NCBI GenBank assembly: GCA_029946105.1
Contig: JAQSDW010000103.1
Span: forward strand, 1 to 40,499
Reading direction: 5' to 3'
DNA: 40,499 nucleotides
From: Reyranella sp.
Lineage (GTDB): Bacteria > Pseudomonadota > Alphaproteobacteria > Reyranellales > Reyranellaceae
In this document: positions 26,177 to 36,880 of the stretch, piece after piece
Numbering within the stretch: position 1 is the stretch's first letter
Layout of the letters: each line of letters begins with the position of its first letter
Notes under the pieces: generated by a model
The model's input: the letters and a program-made list of their open reading frames with translations, nothing else
What the model was told of the DNA's origin: nothing
Database searches by the model: none
Translations under genes and position numbers: made by a program

Positions 26177-27058
26177 ATGAGCACGACCGCCATTGCCCTG
26201 CCCGCCGCCACCGCGCTCGAGGAAAGCCCCGGCGCGCGTGCGTGGCGGCGGTTGAAGCGCCGCAAGGGTGCCATGGCCGGTCTCGTCGTCGTCGTGCTGT
26301 TCGTCTTGCTGGCCGTCCTTGCCCCGCTGATCGCGCCCTACGATCCCACGGCCACGAGCTGGAGCGCGGTGCGCAAGCCACCGACCTGGGCGCATTGGCT
26401 GGGCACCGACGAAGTCGGCCGCGATGTACTCAGCCGCATCATCTTCGGCGCCCGCGCCTCGCTCAGCGCCGGCCTGGTTTCTGTCGGCATCGCCGTCGGG
26501 CTCGGCGTGCCGCTCGGCCTGCTGTCGGGCTACGCTGGCGGCTGGATCGACGGGGTGATCTCGCGAATGGTCGACGCGATGCTGGCCATCCCGTTCCTGA
26601 TCCTGGCGATCACTCTGGCGGCGTTCCTGGGCCCCAGCCTCTCCAACGCCATGATCGCCATCGGCGTCACCGCGACGCCGGTATTCGTGCGCCTCACGCG
26701 CGGCCAGACGCTGGCCGCCAAGGTCGAGGACTATGTCGAGGCCGCGCGCGCCGTCGGCAATCCGCGCCTGCGCATCGCGCTCCGTCACATCCTGCCCAAC
26801 ATCGTCTCGCCGCTCCTGGTCCAGGCCTCGCTCGCCATCGCCGGCGCCATCATCGCCGAGGCGGCGCTGTCGTTCCTCGGCCTCGGCCAGCAACCGCCGG
26901 CGCCGTCGTGGGGCAGCATGCTGAACTCGGCCCAGCGCTTCATCGCCCAGGCGCCATGGATGGCGTTCTGGCCGGGCTTCGCGATCTTCCTGGCCGTGCT
27001 GTCGTTCAACCTGCTGGGCGACGGCCTGCGCGACGCGCTCGACCCGAAGCACCGGTAG
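26177..27058 (+). CDS. Peptide ABC transporter permease (DppC/OppC-like)
   Basis: Second channel subunit, 293 aa. A basic N-terminus (RAWRRLKRRKGAMAGL) precedes the first membrane segment; LIAPYDPT, HWLGTDEVGRDVLSRIIFGARASL and the EAA loop DYVEAARAVGNPRLRIALRHILPN are all of the DppC/OppC type. I chose ATG 26177 because GAGGGGGG lies 8 bases before it; an in-frame ATG at 26159 overlaps the upstream stop but has its purine run directly against the start codon. Last gene of the ggt-DUF1028-ABC operon; it faces the GNAT gene of the next operon across 44 bases that hold a 10-base direct repeat (CGATCAGTTC) but no clear terminator. Confidence 0.9.
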   Translation: MSTTAIALPAATALEESPGARAWRRLKRRKGAMAGLVVVVLFVLLAVLAPLIAPYDPTATSWSAVRKPPTWAHWLGTDEVGRDVLSRIIFGARASLSAGLVSVGIAVGLGVPLGLLSGYAGGWIDGVISRMVDAMLAIPFLILAITLAAFLGPSLSNAMIAIGVTATPVFVRLTRGQTLAAKVEDYVEAARAVGNPRLRIALRHILPNIVSPLLVQASLAIAGAIIAEAALSFLGLGQQPPAPSWGSMLNSAQRFIAQAPWMAFWPGFAIFLAVLSFNLLGDGLRDALDPKHR

Positions 27059-27102
27059 AGCGCGGCCGACTCCCCGCCCCGGCCGATCAGTTCCCCACCC
27101 GA

Positions 27103-27669
27103 TCAGTTCGAGGCGCTGCCCAGGGGCCGGCCGGAGGAATCAAGCTGCGGGTCGGGCCGCAGGACAATCGCTTCGGGCGCTTCGACTTCGGGCATCGGCT
27201 TGCTCGGGTCGACCACCTTGACCATCGCCACGATCCGCTTGGGGCCCGAACCCGCGTCTTCCTGCACCAGGCGGCGCCATCCCGACTTCTCCCAATAGCT
27301 CACGTCGCCAGGCAGCGCCTGGACGTAGAGCATGTTGCAGCCACGGCTTTCGGCCAGCTTGCGGCACCGTTCGAGCAGCACCTGCCCGATGTTGTTGCCG
27401 CGGAAGCGCTGGATGACGGCCAGCCGCTCGGGCATGGCGAACGACTGGAACCAGCGGACGCGGACGGTGCCGGCCGGCTCATCGCCGACATAGGCGATGA
27501 TATGGGTGGCGCCGAAGTCGTGGCCGTCGAACTCCTCGGAGAACGGCACATCCAGTTCCCCCATGAAGCAGGCGGCTCGCACGGCGAAGGCCTGCAGCGA
27601 GTCCTCCATCCTCATGGCGAGCTTGGTGGTGACAGCCTGGCCGTCGATCGATTGTGAAAGAATATTCAT
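27103..27669 (-). CDS. GNAT-family acyltransferase (GNAT-1)
   Basis: GCN5-related acyltransferase fold, 188 aa. Residues 25-80 (LQAFAVRAACFMGE... EEFDGHDFGATHIIAYVGDEPAGTVRVRWF) match the ElaA-like and autoinducer-synthase-like branch, with the paired acidic/His residues typical of it. The coenzyme loop at residues 88-100 reads RFRGNNIGQVLLE; in the usual R-x-x-G-x-G/A pattern from Arg90 the first Gly is Asn93 while the last Gly95 is kept. The C-terminal 40 residues are low in structure and proline-rich. Paralogue of the preceding gene (27680-28303), which ends 10 bases before it. ATG at 27669 follows GAGGGGG. Acyl donor and acceptor unknown. Confidence 0.8.
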   Translation of the reverse strand: MNILSQSIDGQAVTTKLAMRMEDSLQAFAVRAACFMGELDVPFSEEFDGHDFGATHIIAYVGDEPAGTVRVRWFQSFAMPERLAVIQRFRGNNIGQVLLERCRKLAESRGCNMLYVQALPGDVSYWEKSGWRRLVQEDAGSGPKRIVAMVKVVDPSKPMPEVEAPEAIVLRPDPQLDSSGRPLGSASN

Positions 27670-27679
27670 CTCGTCCCCC

Positions 27680-28303
27680 TCAATTCGCCCGGCGATCGGT
27701 CTGCCATTCGACGTGCGGATTGCTCGCGCCGCGCTCCATCGACTGTTCGAGAATTCCCGGCATATCGAGCCGATCCTCTGGCCGGTTCAGGATCATCGGG
27801 TCCGTGAAGACGGTCGGGATCTCGCTGTCCGACACCGTCAGATCGCAGACGAGGGCGCCGTATTCATGATCCGAGAAGTGGAAGCTGCGGTCGTCGACCT
27901 TGTGGAAGCCGACCCGCGCCATGATCTCCCACAGACGCTTCTGGGAGTGCAGATACGCCTTGGCGTAGCCCTTCTTGCGCGCAAGATCCTTGGCCCATTC
28001 GACGAACGGCAGGAACAGGCCGTACGAACGATAGCGCTTGAGGACCACCGCACGTTCGAACTTGGCGAACGACGCGAACCAGCGCAGGCGCATGGATGCC
28101 GCCGGCTCGCCGTCGACATAGAGCACGAGGTGGCTGGCGGTGTAGTCGTTACCGTCGAACTCCTCCCAGTAGGGGCAATGCTGCTCGCCCATGTACACCG
28201 CGGCGCGGAGTGCATAGCACTGCATGAGTTCGTCCGATGTCGATGCAAGCTTGATGGTGACGACGGGACGATTCGATATCCCGTCGATCTGTGGTGTAGC
28301 CAT
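27680..28303 (-). CDS. GNAT-family acyltransferase (GNAT-2)
   Basis: Paralogue of GNAT-1, 207 aa. The N-terminal half (VTIKLASTSDELMQCYALRAAVYMGEQ... EEFDGNDYTASHLVLYVDGEPAASMRLRWFASFA) aligns along its length with GNAT-1 and with ElaA-like proteins. In the coenzyme loop, RYRSYGLFLPF from residue 90, Gly95 of the R-x-x-G-x-G pattern is present but the last Gly is Phe97, the opposite loss to that in GNAT-1. The tail of about 60 residues (HEYGALVCDL... PMILNRPEDRL) is absent from GNAT-1. ATG at 28303 is 1 base after the stop of the membrane-nucleotidyltransferase gene, whose last codons carry its GAGGGGG ribosome-binding site, so the pair are tightly coupled. An 8+8 inverted repeat lies in its first codons. 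Confidence 0.8.
   Translation of the reverse strand: MATPQIDGISNRPVVTIKLASTSDELMQCYALRAAVYMGEQHCPYWEEFDGNDYTASHLVLYVDGEPAASMRLRWFASFAKFERAVVLKRYRSYGLFLPFVEWAKDLARKKGYAKAYLHSQKRLWEIMARVGFHKVDDRSFHFSDHEYGALVCDLTVSDSEIPTVFTDPMILNRPEDRLDMPGILEQSMERGASNPHVEWQTDRRAN
28261..28286. repeat. 8-bp inverted repeat near the start of GNAT-2
   Basis: CGACGGGA (28261-28268) and TCCCGTCG (28279-28286) around a 10-base loop, inside codons 6-15 of GNAT-2. In mRNA it would form a hairpin just after the start codon, which could lower initiation; it may also be chance in a GC-rich coding sequence. Confidence 0.35.
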
Positions 28304-28304
28304 G

Positions 28305-29600
28305 TCAATCCCCCTCGGTCAGTACTCCGTTGTCGTTCCGGAAGCGGCGGTCCCCAGCCGTCACTATCGGAAGATTTGCCGTCAATTGTGCGAGCACATC
28401 GGTCACCACCGCCGATGTCATGCCTTTGGCGCCACGCCGGATGGCCGTCGCCGATACGTTGTCACGCCGCAGGATGCGCCACGGATAGATCCAGCCACAC
28501 TCGTCGCAGATCTGGCGCACGGTCATGCCGCCGATATCCGTTCCGTGCAGCGTGTGCAGGCGAACGCCCGGGTACTGCCTCTTCACCTCGGCGATCACGC
28601 CCTGGAAGCCCTTGGTGTTGTAGATCTCGGGATAGAAGGCGACCTCGACCTTGTCGCCCATGCCGCCCTCGGCGACGGCGAGTTCGATCAGCGCCTTGCG
28701 TGTCTCGGGCGGCAGGAACATCCGGCCGGCTGGAAAGTACTCGACATTGACGTCGGCCTTTTCGGTCGTCTCATAAATCTGGAAGCCGTTTTCCAGACGC
28801 GCGACGCGCAGCTCGCCCTTCCGGAGGGCGTCGGCGTGAATGCGCGGGATCAACGTCGGATGGATGATGACCTTGTCGAGGCCCCGCTCGCGGATCGCGC
28901 GCCTCAGGATTTCGAGGTGCGTGTTGTGGAATGGGTTGAAGGTACCGAAGTACAGTCCGATCCCCCCCTTTGGCGCCGCCACCGAGCGGATGTCCGACAG
29001 CAGGCCGACGGCGAAGAGCAGTCCGCCCAGCCCCAGGCCGGTGATCAGGAAGGCTTCACGCGCTCCGGGGACACCGGCGGTACCGAACGCGGCCAGAACC
29101 AGATTGATCGACACGCCGATCAGGACGTTGCGGTTGGCGTCGCCGATGCCGCGCTGGACAAGGTAAAGACCGAGATATTGGCTGCCCTGGGACGCAAGCG
29201 TCGTGACGAGCGCGGCTGATCCCATGCCACCCACCGACGCCAGCCCTTCGAGCTTCAGGGCTCCCCCCCACTGCATGATCCAGAACACTGCCAGGTTGAA
29301 CGCATATTGCGGGAAGAACCGCCCCAACCGGCCGCAGGTCACGAATCCGAACTGATTATTGGCCCACAGCTCGGCCTTGTTGCTGAGCTTGGCGTAGCTC
29401 GGGAGGAACAACCCGACAAAGACTGACACGCCGATCAGGGCGGGGTTAGTCCAACTGGTATGCGCGTACGCATAACTAAAATATGAAAGGAGGCCGACGA
29501 AGGCCGCCACGCGCGTCGAGGGACTGCGCCTGTAGCGACGAAACCTGTCGATGGCCACCGACAGCCTTGTTGTCTTTCCGTTTGAGCCAATTGCGGCCAC
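28305..29600 (-). CDS. Membrane protein fused to a NadD-like nucleotidyltransferase domain
   Basis: I do not know a named family with this architecture. Residues about 30-205 form a membrane domain with five or six hydrophobic segments (for example residues 33-49, 52-68, 98-115, 125-148, 158-175, 183-202). From residue 213 begins an adenylyl/cytidylyltransferase fold: GLYFGTFNPFHNTHLEILRRAI has the (H)xGH-type motif as His225-x-x-His228, and VSATAIRRG at 382-390 matches the ISxTxIR motif of NadD/NMNAT enzymes. Active-site residues are therefore kept, so an AMP or CMP transfer at the cytoplasmic face of the membrane is likely; the acceptor is unknown. GTG start at 29600. It leads an operon with two GNAT genes and is divergent from a LysR-type regulator across an A+T-rich region. 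Confidence 0.7.
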   Translation of the reverse strand: MAAIGSNGKTTRLSVAIDRFRRYRRSPSTRVAAFVGLLSYFSYAYAHTSWTNPALIGVSVFVGLFLPSYAKLSNKAELWANNQFGFVTCGRLGRFFPQYAFNLAVFWIMQWGGALKLEGLASVGGMGSAALVTTLASQGSQYLGLYLVQRGIGDANRNVLIGVSINLVLAAFGTAGVPGAREAFLITGLGLGGLLFAVGLLSDIRSVAAPKGGIGLYFGTFNPFHNTHLEILRRAIRERGLDKVIIHPTLIPRIHADALRKGELRVARLENGFQIYETTEKADVNVEYFPAGRMFLPPETRKALIELAVAEGGMGDKVEVAFYPEIYNTKGFQGVIAEVKRQYPGVRLHTLHGTDIGGMTVRQICDECGWIYPWRILRRDNVSATAIRRGAKGMTSAVVTDVLAQLTANLPIVTAGDRRFRNDNGVLTEGD

Positions 29601-29837
29601 AGAAGCACCTAGCTCGTTCTCGACGCGTCAATCGGAATATCCACAACAGATAGATTGACTAACGAATACGAGACTAAATATGTGGTGCCGAGGCTCTATA
29701 CGGCTGATGAAAAAAGCCGTCTAATGCATTAGGATTGAGACAGAAAACGACGCTTTATTGATAGTGAACTAAGATAAACCACGAGGCCCCTTCCAAGTAA
29801 ACTTTGGGCCGACACCCTTATTGTATCGATTGTCACG
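29601..29837. promoter_or_regulatory. A+T-rich divergent promoter region with dyads
   Basis: About 44% G+C over 29641-29820 by hand count, clearly below the rest of the window. It separates the divergent nucleotidyltransferase and LysR genes. It holds the inverted repeat ACGGCT-N9-AGCCGT (29700-29720) directly followed by the 12-base palindrome CTAATGCATTAG (29721-29732), and TTTAT/ATAAA arms at 29754-29778. A LysR-type regulator commonly binds such dyads in its divergent intergenic space; -35/-10 boxes could not be fixed with confidence. Confidence 0.55.
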
Positions 29838-30797
29838 ATGGCCGCGACTCCACCACGCAAGAACAAAGCGCCCAATATTCTCGGCGATTGGGACGATGTG
29901 CGCTTTTTCCTGGCGGTCGCAAAGACCGGCAGCTTCAGCGCGGCCGCCACCCAACTCAATACCAAGCAAACAACAGTCGGTCGACGTATTCAGGCGCTGG
30001 AGCGCCGACTGGGCGCCAAGCTGTTCGACCGCCACCGTCACGGCATGGAGGTGACGCCCGCCGCCCGCGGCGTACTCATGCAGGCGGAATCGATGATGTC
30101 GAACGCCACGTCGATCGAGCGGCATCTGGCCGGTCTGGATCGCGAGATGGCCGGCATCGTCCGCGTGGCTGCCACCGAAGGTCTGGCGGCAAGCTGGCTG
30201 GTGCCGCGCCTGTCCGAGCTGCGCCGGCTTCACGCCGACATCGTCGTTCAGGTGATCGTGGGCGATCAGGTGCTCGACCTCGCCACCCGCCAGGCCGATC
30301 TTGCCATCCGCTATTTCCGCCCGACCTCCAACCAGCTCGTGGCCGCCCGCGTCGGGCAGTTCAACATGTCGATCTTCGCAGCACCTTCCTATGTCGAGCA
30401 GTACGGCCTGCCGCAGCGGATCGAGGATCTCGGCGAACACCACATTGTCGACCACACCACGCTGCACAGCCTGTCCGCCATGAAAGTGTGGAGCGAAGTC
30501 GTCGAGCGCAGCACATCGGTGGTGCTGCGGACGAACTCGTCATACGCGTCCCTCGAAGCCGTCAAGGTGGGCTACGGCCTGTCGGTTTTTCCCGATTATA
30601 TCGTCAAGGCGTCAAACGTCATTCGGGCACCGATCGATCTCAACATCACCCGCGACGTCTGGCTGGTCTCGCACGAGGAAACCAACAAGGGCGCCCGTAT
30701 CCGCACCGTGATCGACTACGTCCGCGAGCAGTTCCGGCGGGATGAACGCGAATGGTTCAGCCTCGCGCCGCCCCGCCCCTCCCTGGTCGCTTCCTGA
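29838..30797 (+). CDS. LysR-family transcriptional regulator
   Basis: DNA-binding regulator of 319 aa. The helix-turn-helix is at residues about 18-75 (DVRFFLAVAKTGSFSAAATQLNTKQTTVGRRIQALERRLGAKLFDR), followed by a linker helix and a LysR substrate-binding domain (GIVRVAATEGLAASWLVPRLSELRRLHADIVVQVIVGDQVLDLATRQADLAIRYFRP). The end is charged and proline-rich. ATG start at 29838. Position divergent from the nucleotidyltransferase-GNAT operon suggests it controls that operon and itself. It converges on the HIT gene with 1 base between the stops. Confidence 0.9.
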   Translation: MAATPPRKNKAPNILGDWDDVRFFLAVAKTGSFSAAATQLNTKQTTVGRRIQALERRLGAKLFDRHRHGMEVTPAARGVLMQAESMMSNATSIERHLAGLDREMAGIVRVAATEGLAASWLVPRLSELRRLHADIVVQVIVGDQVLDLATRQADLAIRYFRPTSNQLVAARVGQFNMSIFAAPSYVEQYGLPQRIEDLGEHHIVDHTTLHSLSAMKVWSEVVERSTSVVLRTNSSYASLEAVKVGYGLSVFPDYIVKASNVIRAPIDLNITRDVWLVSHEETNKGARIRTVIDYVREQFRRDEREWFSLAPPRPSLVAS

Positions 30798-30798
30798 T

Positions 30799-31224
30799 CT
30801 AGAGTGCCGCCTTCAGGCGTTTCCAGATCGCCTCGATTTCAGCCTTGTCACCGGGCTTGTAGTCCCAGTTGAGCGCCGCCTGGTCGTTCGGGCGGCGTGG
30901 CATGACGTGGATGTGGAGGTGCGGCACGCTCTGCCCCGCCCCGACGCCATTGGCCTGCAGCAGGTTGACGCCATCCGGCTTCAGTTCGCCGATCACCGCC
31001 TTGGCGATGCGCTGGGCGGTCATGGCAACGGCCGCGAGAACCTCCGACGGGATGACATCGACAGTCGCCCAATGGCCCTTGGCGACGGCCAACGCATGGC
31101 CCGGGTTGACGGGATTGATGTCCATGAAGGCGATCGTCGTCTCGTCCTCGAGCAGCTTGAAGCAGGGGATCTGCCCCGCAACGATCTTGCAGAAGATGCA
31201 GCTTCCGTCGGTTGGGTGGCTCAC
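30799..31224 (-). CDS. HIT-family nucleotide hydrolase/transferase
   Basis: Small cytoplasmic protein of 141 aa with the histidine triad HLHIH at residues 102-106 (His104 or neighbouring His being the nucleophile) and the N-terminal CIFCKIVAGQIP with a CxxC that binds zinc in many members. HIT proteins hydrolyse aminoacyl- or acyl-adenylates, dinucleoside polyphosphates or AMP-lysine. GTG start at 31224 overlaps the meaB stop by 4 bases (GTGA), making it the last gene of the glyQ-glyS-ppdK-meaB-HIT operon; an adenylate-cleaning role next to a tRNA synthetase would be consistent but is inferred. Confidence 0.85.
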   Translation of the reverse strand: MSHPTDGSCIFCKIVAGQIPCFKLLEDETTIAFMDINPVNPGHALAVAKGHWATVDVIPSEVLAAVAMTAQRIAKAVIGELKPDGVNLLQANGVGAGQSVPHLHIHVMPRRPNDQAALNWDYKPGDKAEIEAIWKRLKAAL

Positions 31225-32149
31225 GTTGTCTCCTCCAGGGCCCGGCTCAGCACTCGCAGCCGCTCGAACGGCTGGCCACCCGGGGCCAGGGCGAGATCCA
31301 AGCCGAGACCGCCCAGCCTGGCAATACCGTTGCGTCCGAACAGCTCGCGCAACGACTCGACGATCCAGCCTTCGCCCTGGCGATGGCGCGCGATAGCGAG
31401 CCGCCCATCGGCGGCCAGATACTGGCGGTGCGCCTCGAGGACCCCCAGCAGGCCGTCCAGGCCGACGCTGCTGCGCGAGGACACCGCCAGCGCCTTCAAT
31501 TGCCAGTCAGCCATGCCGGCGACGGCGAGCGACAGGGCGCCCGCCACGTCGGCCCGCGCCCGCTCCGCCGCGCCGCCGAGGTCGGCCTTGGTGACGACGA
31601 CCAGATGCGGGATCTCGACGATGCCGGCCTTCATGAACTGCAGCGAGTCACCCGAGCCCGGCTGGACGCAGAACACGACCGTGTCGGCCACGCCGGCAAC
31701 GTCGGTCTCCGACTGGCCGACACCCACGGTCTCGATCAGCACGCGATCGAACAGGGCGCGCATCAGCACCATCGCGGCCACGGTCTGGCCGGCGAGCCCG
31801 CCCAGCCGGTCGCGCGCCGCCATCGAGCGCACGAAGACGCCGTTGTCGGCCGAGTCGTGGACGATGCGGACTCGATCGCCCAGCAGCGCGCCGCCACTGG
31901 TCTTCGACGAAGGATCTATCGCGATGACGCCGACGCTCTTGCCGTCCTTCCGCCAGGCCGCCACCAGCGCGGCGCAAAGCGAGGATTTCCCGACGCCGGG
32001 CGGTCCCGTGATGCCGACGACGTGGGCGCACGGCTGGCGCCAGGCCGCATCGAGCAGCGCCTGGGTCGCGGCATTGTCGGGATCGCGCTCCAGGGCGGCC
32101 AGCGCCGCAGCCAGCGCCCGCTTGCCGCCGTCACGGAGCGCCTGGAGCG

Positions 32150-32153
<4 letters not shown>
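31221..32153 (-). CDS. meaB: Methylmalonyl-CoA mutase-associated GTPase MeaB
   Basis: G3E-family GTPase of 310 aa that protects and reloads adenosylcobalamin-dependent methylmalonyl-CoA mutase. Walker A is [12 protein letters not shown] (G50-S57), followed by [20 protein letters not shown] and [16 protein letters not shown], which are family hallmarks, then [12 protein letters not shown] (switch region) and VVTKADL as the guanine-specificity motif. ATG at 32153 overlaps the ppdK stop (ATGA). The frame remains open upstream inside ppdK, but the family similarity begins at this codon. No mutase gene lies in the window, so it must act in trans on a mutase elsewhere. Confidence 0.9.
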
Positions 32154-34825
<2,672 letters not shown>

Positions 34826-34827
34826 TC

Positions 34828-36879
34828 TCAGCCCTCGATCTTCGAAAAATCCGCCACCGAATCCATGGTCGCGCGAATCTGGTTGAGCAGTTTGAGCCTG
34901 TTCAGGCGCAATTCAGGCTTATCGGCGACGTTCACGGTCACCTTGTCGAAAAAGGCGTCGATCGGCACCCGCAGACCGGCGAATGCATTCATCGCCCCAG
35001 CGAAGTCTTCCGCCTCGAGCGAGGATGCAAGCGCGCGCTCAACCTCGGCCAGCGATGCCGCAACGGCCTTCTCTTCGGCCTGCTCCAGGAGCGCCGCATC
35101 GGGCTTGCCCGCGATCCGCGCCGCTAGGGCCTTGTCCTTCTTCTCTTCGGCGCGAACGATGTTGGCCGCGCGGCCATAGGCAGTCAGCAAATTCTTGCCG
35201 GCCTCGCTGCCGAGGAACGACTGCAGCGCCTCGACGCGGGCCAGCAGACGCACGAGATCGTCCTCGCCGCCGAGCGCCAGGACGGCGTCGACCACATCGT
35301 GGCGCACGCCCTTCTCGCGCATCTGCACTTTCAGCCGCTCGGCAAAGAAGGCGAGCAGGTCGTCGGCCTTGAGGAACGGCTGGAGCGGCAGGCGAATCTT
35401 GTTCTCGATCACAATGCGGATGACGCCCAGCGCCGCCCGTCGCAGCGCAAAGGGATCGCGCGAGCCGGTCGGCTTCTCGCCGATCGACCAGAAACTCACC
35501 AGCGCATCGAGCTTATCGGCGAGCGACACGGCGATCGACACCGGCGCGTCGGGACAGCGGTCGTTCGGGCCGGCCGGCGCATAATGGTCGCCGATCGCCT
35601 CGGCCACCGCCAGCGGCAGCTCCTCGCTCAGCGCATAGTAGCGGCCGATGATGCCCTGCAGTTCGGGGAACTCGCCCACCATACCGCTCACCAGATCGGC
35701 CTTGCAGAGCAAAGCCGCCTGTTCGACGAGCGCACGATCGGCGCCCGGCACGTGGCCCGCGATCTCGACCGCGAGCTTGGCGATGCGACCGACACGTTCG
35801 CCCTGGGTGCCGAGCTTGGCATGGAAGACGATGTTCTTCAGGCCCGGCAGCCGGTCTTCCAGCCGCATCTTGCGATCCTGGTCCCAGAAGAACTTGGCGT
35901 CGCTGAGGCGCGCGCGCAGCACGCGCTCGTTGCCGTCGACGATGGTGGCACCGCCATCGCGCGTTACGTTGTTCGCCACCACGACGAAACGATTGGCCAG
36001 CAGGCCATCCTTCTTCGTGGTCGCGAAATAGCGCTGGTGCGTCTTCATCGAGACGATCAGCACTTCGGGCGGCACGTCCATGAAGGCGGCATCGATCGTC
36101 CCCATCAGCGGTACCGGCCATTCGACAAGGCCCGCCACTTCGTCGAGCAGGCCCTCGTCCGCCTTCAGCGTCACTTGTGCGCCGGCGCAGAGCTTTTCCG
36201 CGCCGTCGAGGATGACTTTCTTGCGCTCGGCCGCATCGAGCATGACGTGCGCCGCGCGGAGCTTGGCGCTGTAGTCGGCGAAGTCCGTGACGCTGATCCC
36301 GCCCTTGGACAGAAATCGGTGCCCGCGCGTGGTATCGCCGAACCGGATGGGCTTCATCGCGCCGCCCGGTGCCACTTCACCCGCCAGCACCTTGCCGTCG
36401 AACAGCGCCACGATCGATTGCAGCGGGCGCACCCACTGCATCGTGCTGCTGCCCCACTTCATCGACTTCGGCCAGGGCAACGCCTTCATCGCGGTATCGA
36501 TGATCCCGGGAAGCGCCTCGGCAGTCGGTCCGCCCTTCCGGGTGATGACCGCGAACCAGAACTCGCCCTTGCCGGTATCGCGCTTCTCCGCCTGGTCGAG
36601 CGAGAAGAGGCCCGCGCCCTTCAGGAAGCCCTGGACCGCCTGGTCGGGGGCGCCGACCCGCGGCCCGCGTCTTTCCTCGCTCACGTCGTCGCGCGCGACA
36701 GGCAGGCCGTCGACCACCAGCGCCAGCCGGCGCGGCGTGGCAAAAGCGCGTGCCCCGATAAAGGCGAAGCCAGCAGCCTTCAGCCCATCGCAAACCAGAC
36801 GCTTCAGATCGTCTGCCGCGCGCGCCTGCATGCGGGCAGGAATCTCTTCGGAGAAAAGTTCGAGAAGAAGTTCGGCCAT
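34828..36879 (-). CDS. glyS: Glycyl-tRNA synthetase beta subunit
   Basis: Tetrameric (alpha2beta2) bacterial glycyl-tRNA synthetase, tRNA-binding beta chain, 683 aa, normal length. The N-terminus [22 protein letters not shown] and the blocks [44 protein letters not shown] and [33 protein letters not shown] are diagnostic. The C-terminal HD/anticodon-binding part ends in [28 protein letters not shown] at 36879, 1 base after the glyQ stop. Confidence 0.95.
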   Translation of the reverse strand: MAELLLELFSEEIPARMQARAADDLKRLVCDGLKAAGFAFIGARAFATPRRLALVVDGLPVARDDVSEERRGPRVGAPDQAVQGFLKGAGLFSLDQAEKRDTGKGEFWFAVITRKGGPTAEALPGIIDTAMKALPWPKSMKWGSSTMQWVRPLQSIVALFDGKVLAGEVAPGGAMKPIRFGDTTRGHRFLSKGGISVTDFADYSAKLRAAHVMLDAAERKKVILDGAEKLCAGAQVTLKADEGLLDEVAGLVEWPVPLMGTIDAAFMDVPPEVLIVSMKTHQRYFATTKKDGLLANRFVVVANNVTRDGGATIVDGNERVLRARLSDAKFFWDQDRKMRLEDRLPGLKNIVFHAKLGTQGERVGRIAKLAVEIAGHVPGADRALVEQAALLCKADLVSGMVGEFPELQGIIGRYYALSEELPLAVAEAIGDHYAPAGPNDRCPDAPVSIAVSLADKLDALVSFWSIGEKPTGSRDPFALRRAALGVIRIVIENKIRLPLQPFLKADDLLAFFAERLKVQMREKGVRHDVVDAVLALGGEDDLVRLLARVEALQSFLGSEAGKNLLTAYGRAANIVRAEEKKDKALAARIAGKPDAALLEQAEEKAVAASLAEVERALASSLEAEDFAGAMNAFAGLRVPIDAFFDKVTVNVADKPELRLNRLKLLNQIRATMDSVADFSKIEG

Positions 36880-36880
36880 G

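Noticed and set aside
27059..27102. Possible bidirectional terminator between the ABC and GNAT operons
   Set aside because: Only short CGGCCG palindromes and a 10-base direct repeat (CGATCAGTTC) are seen; no stem followed by a T-run.
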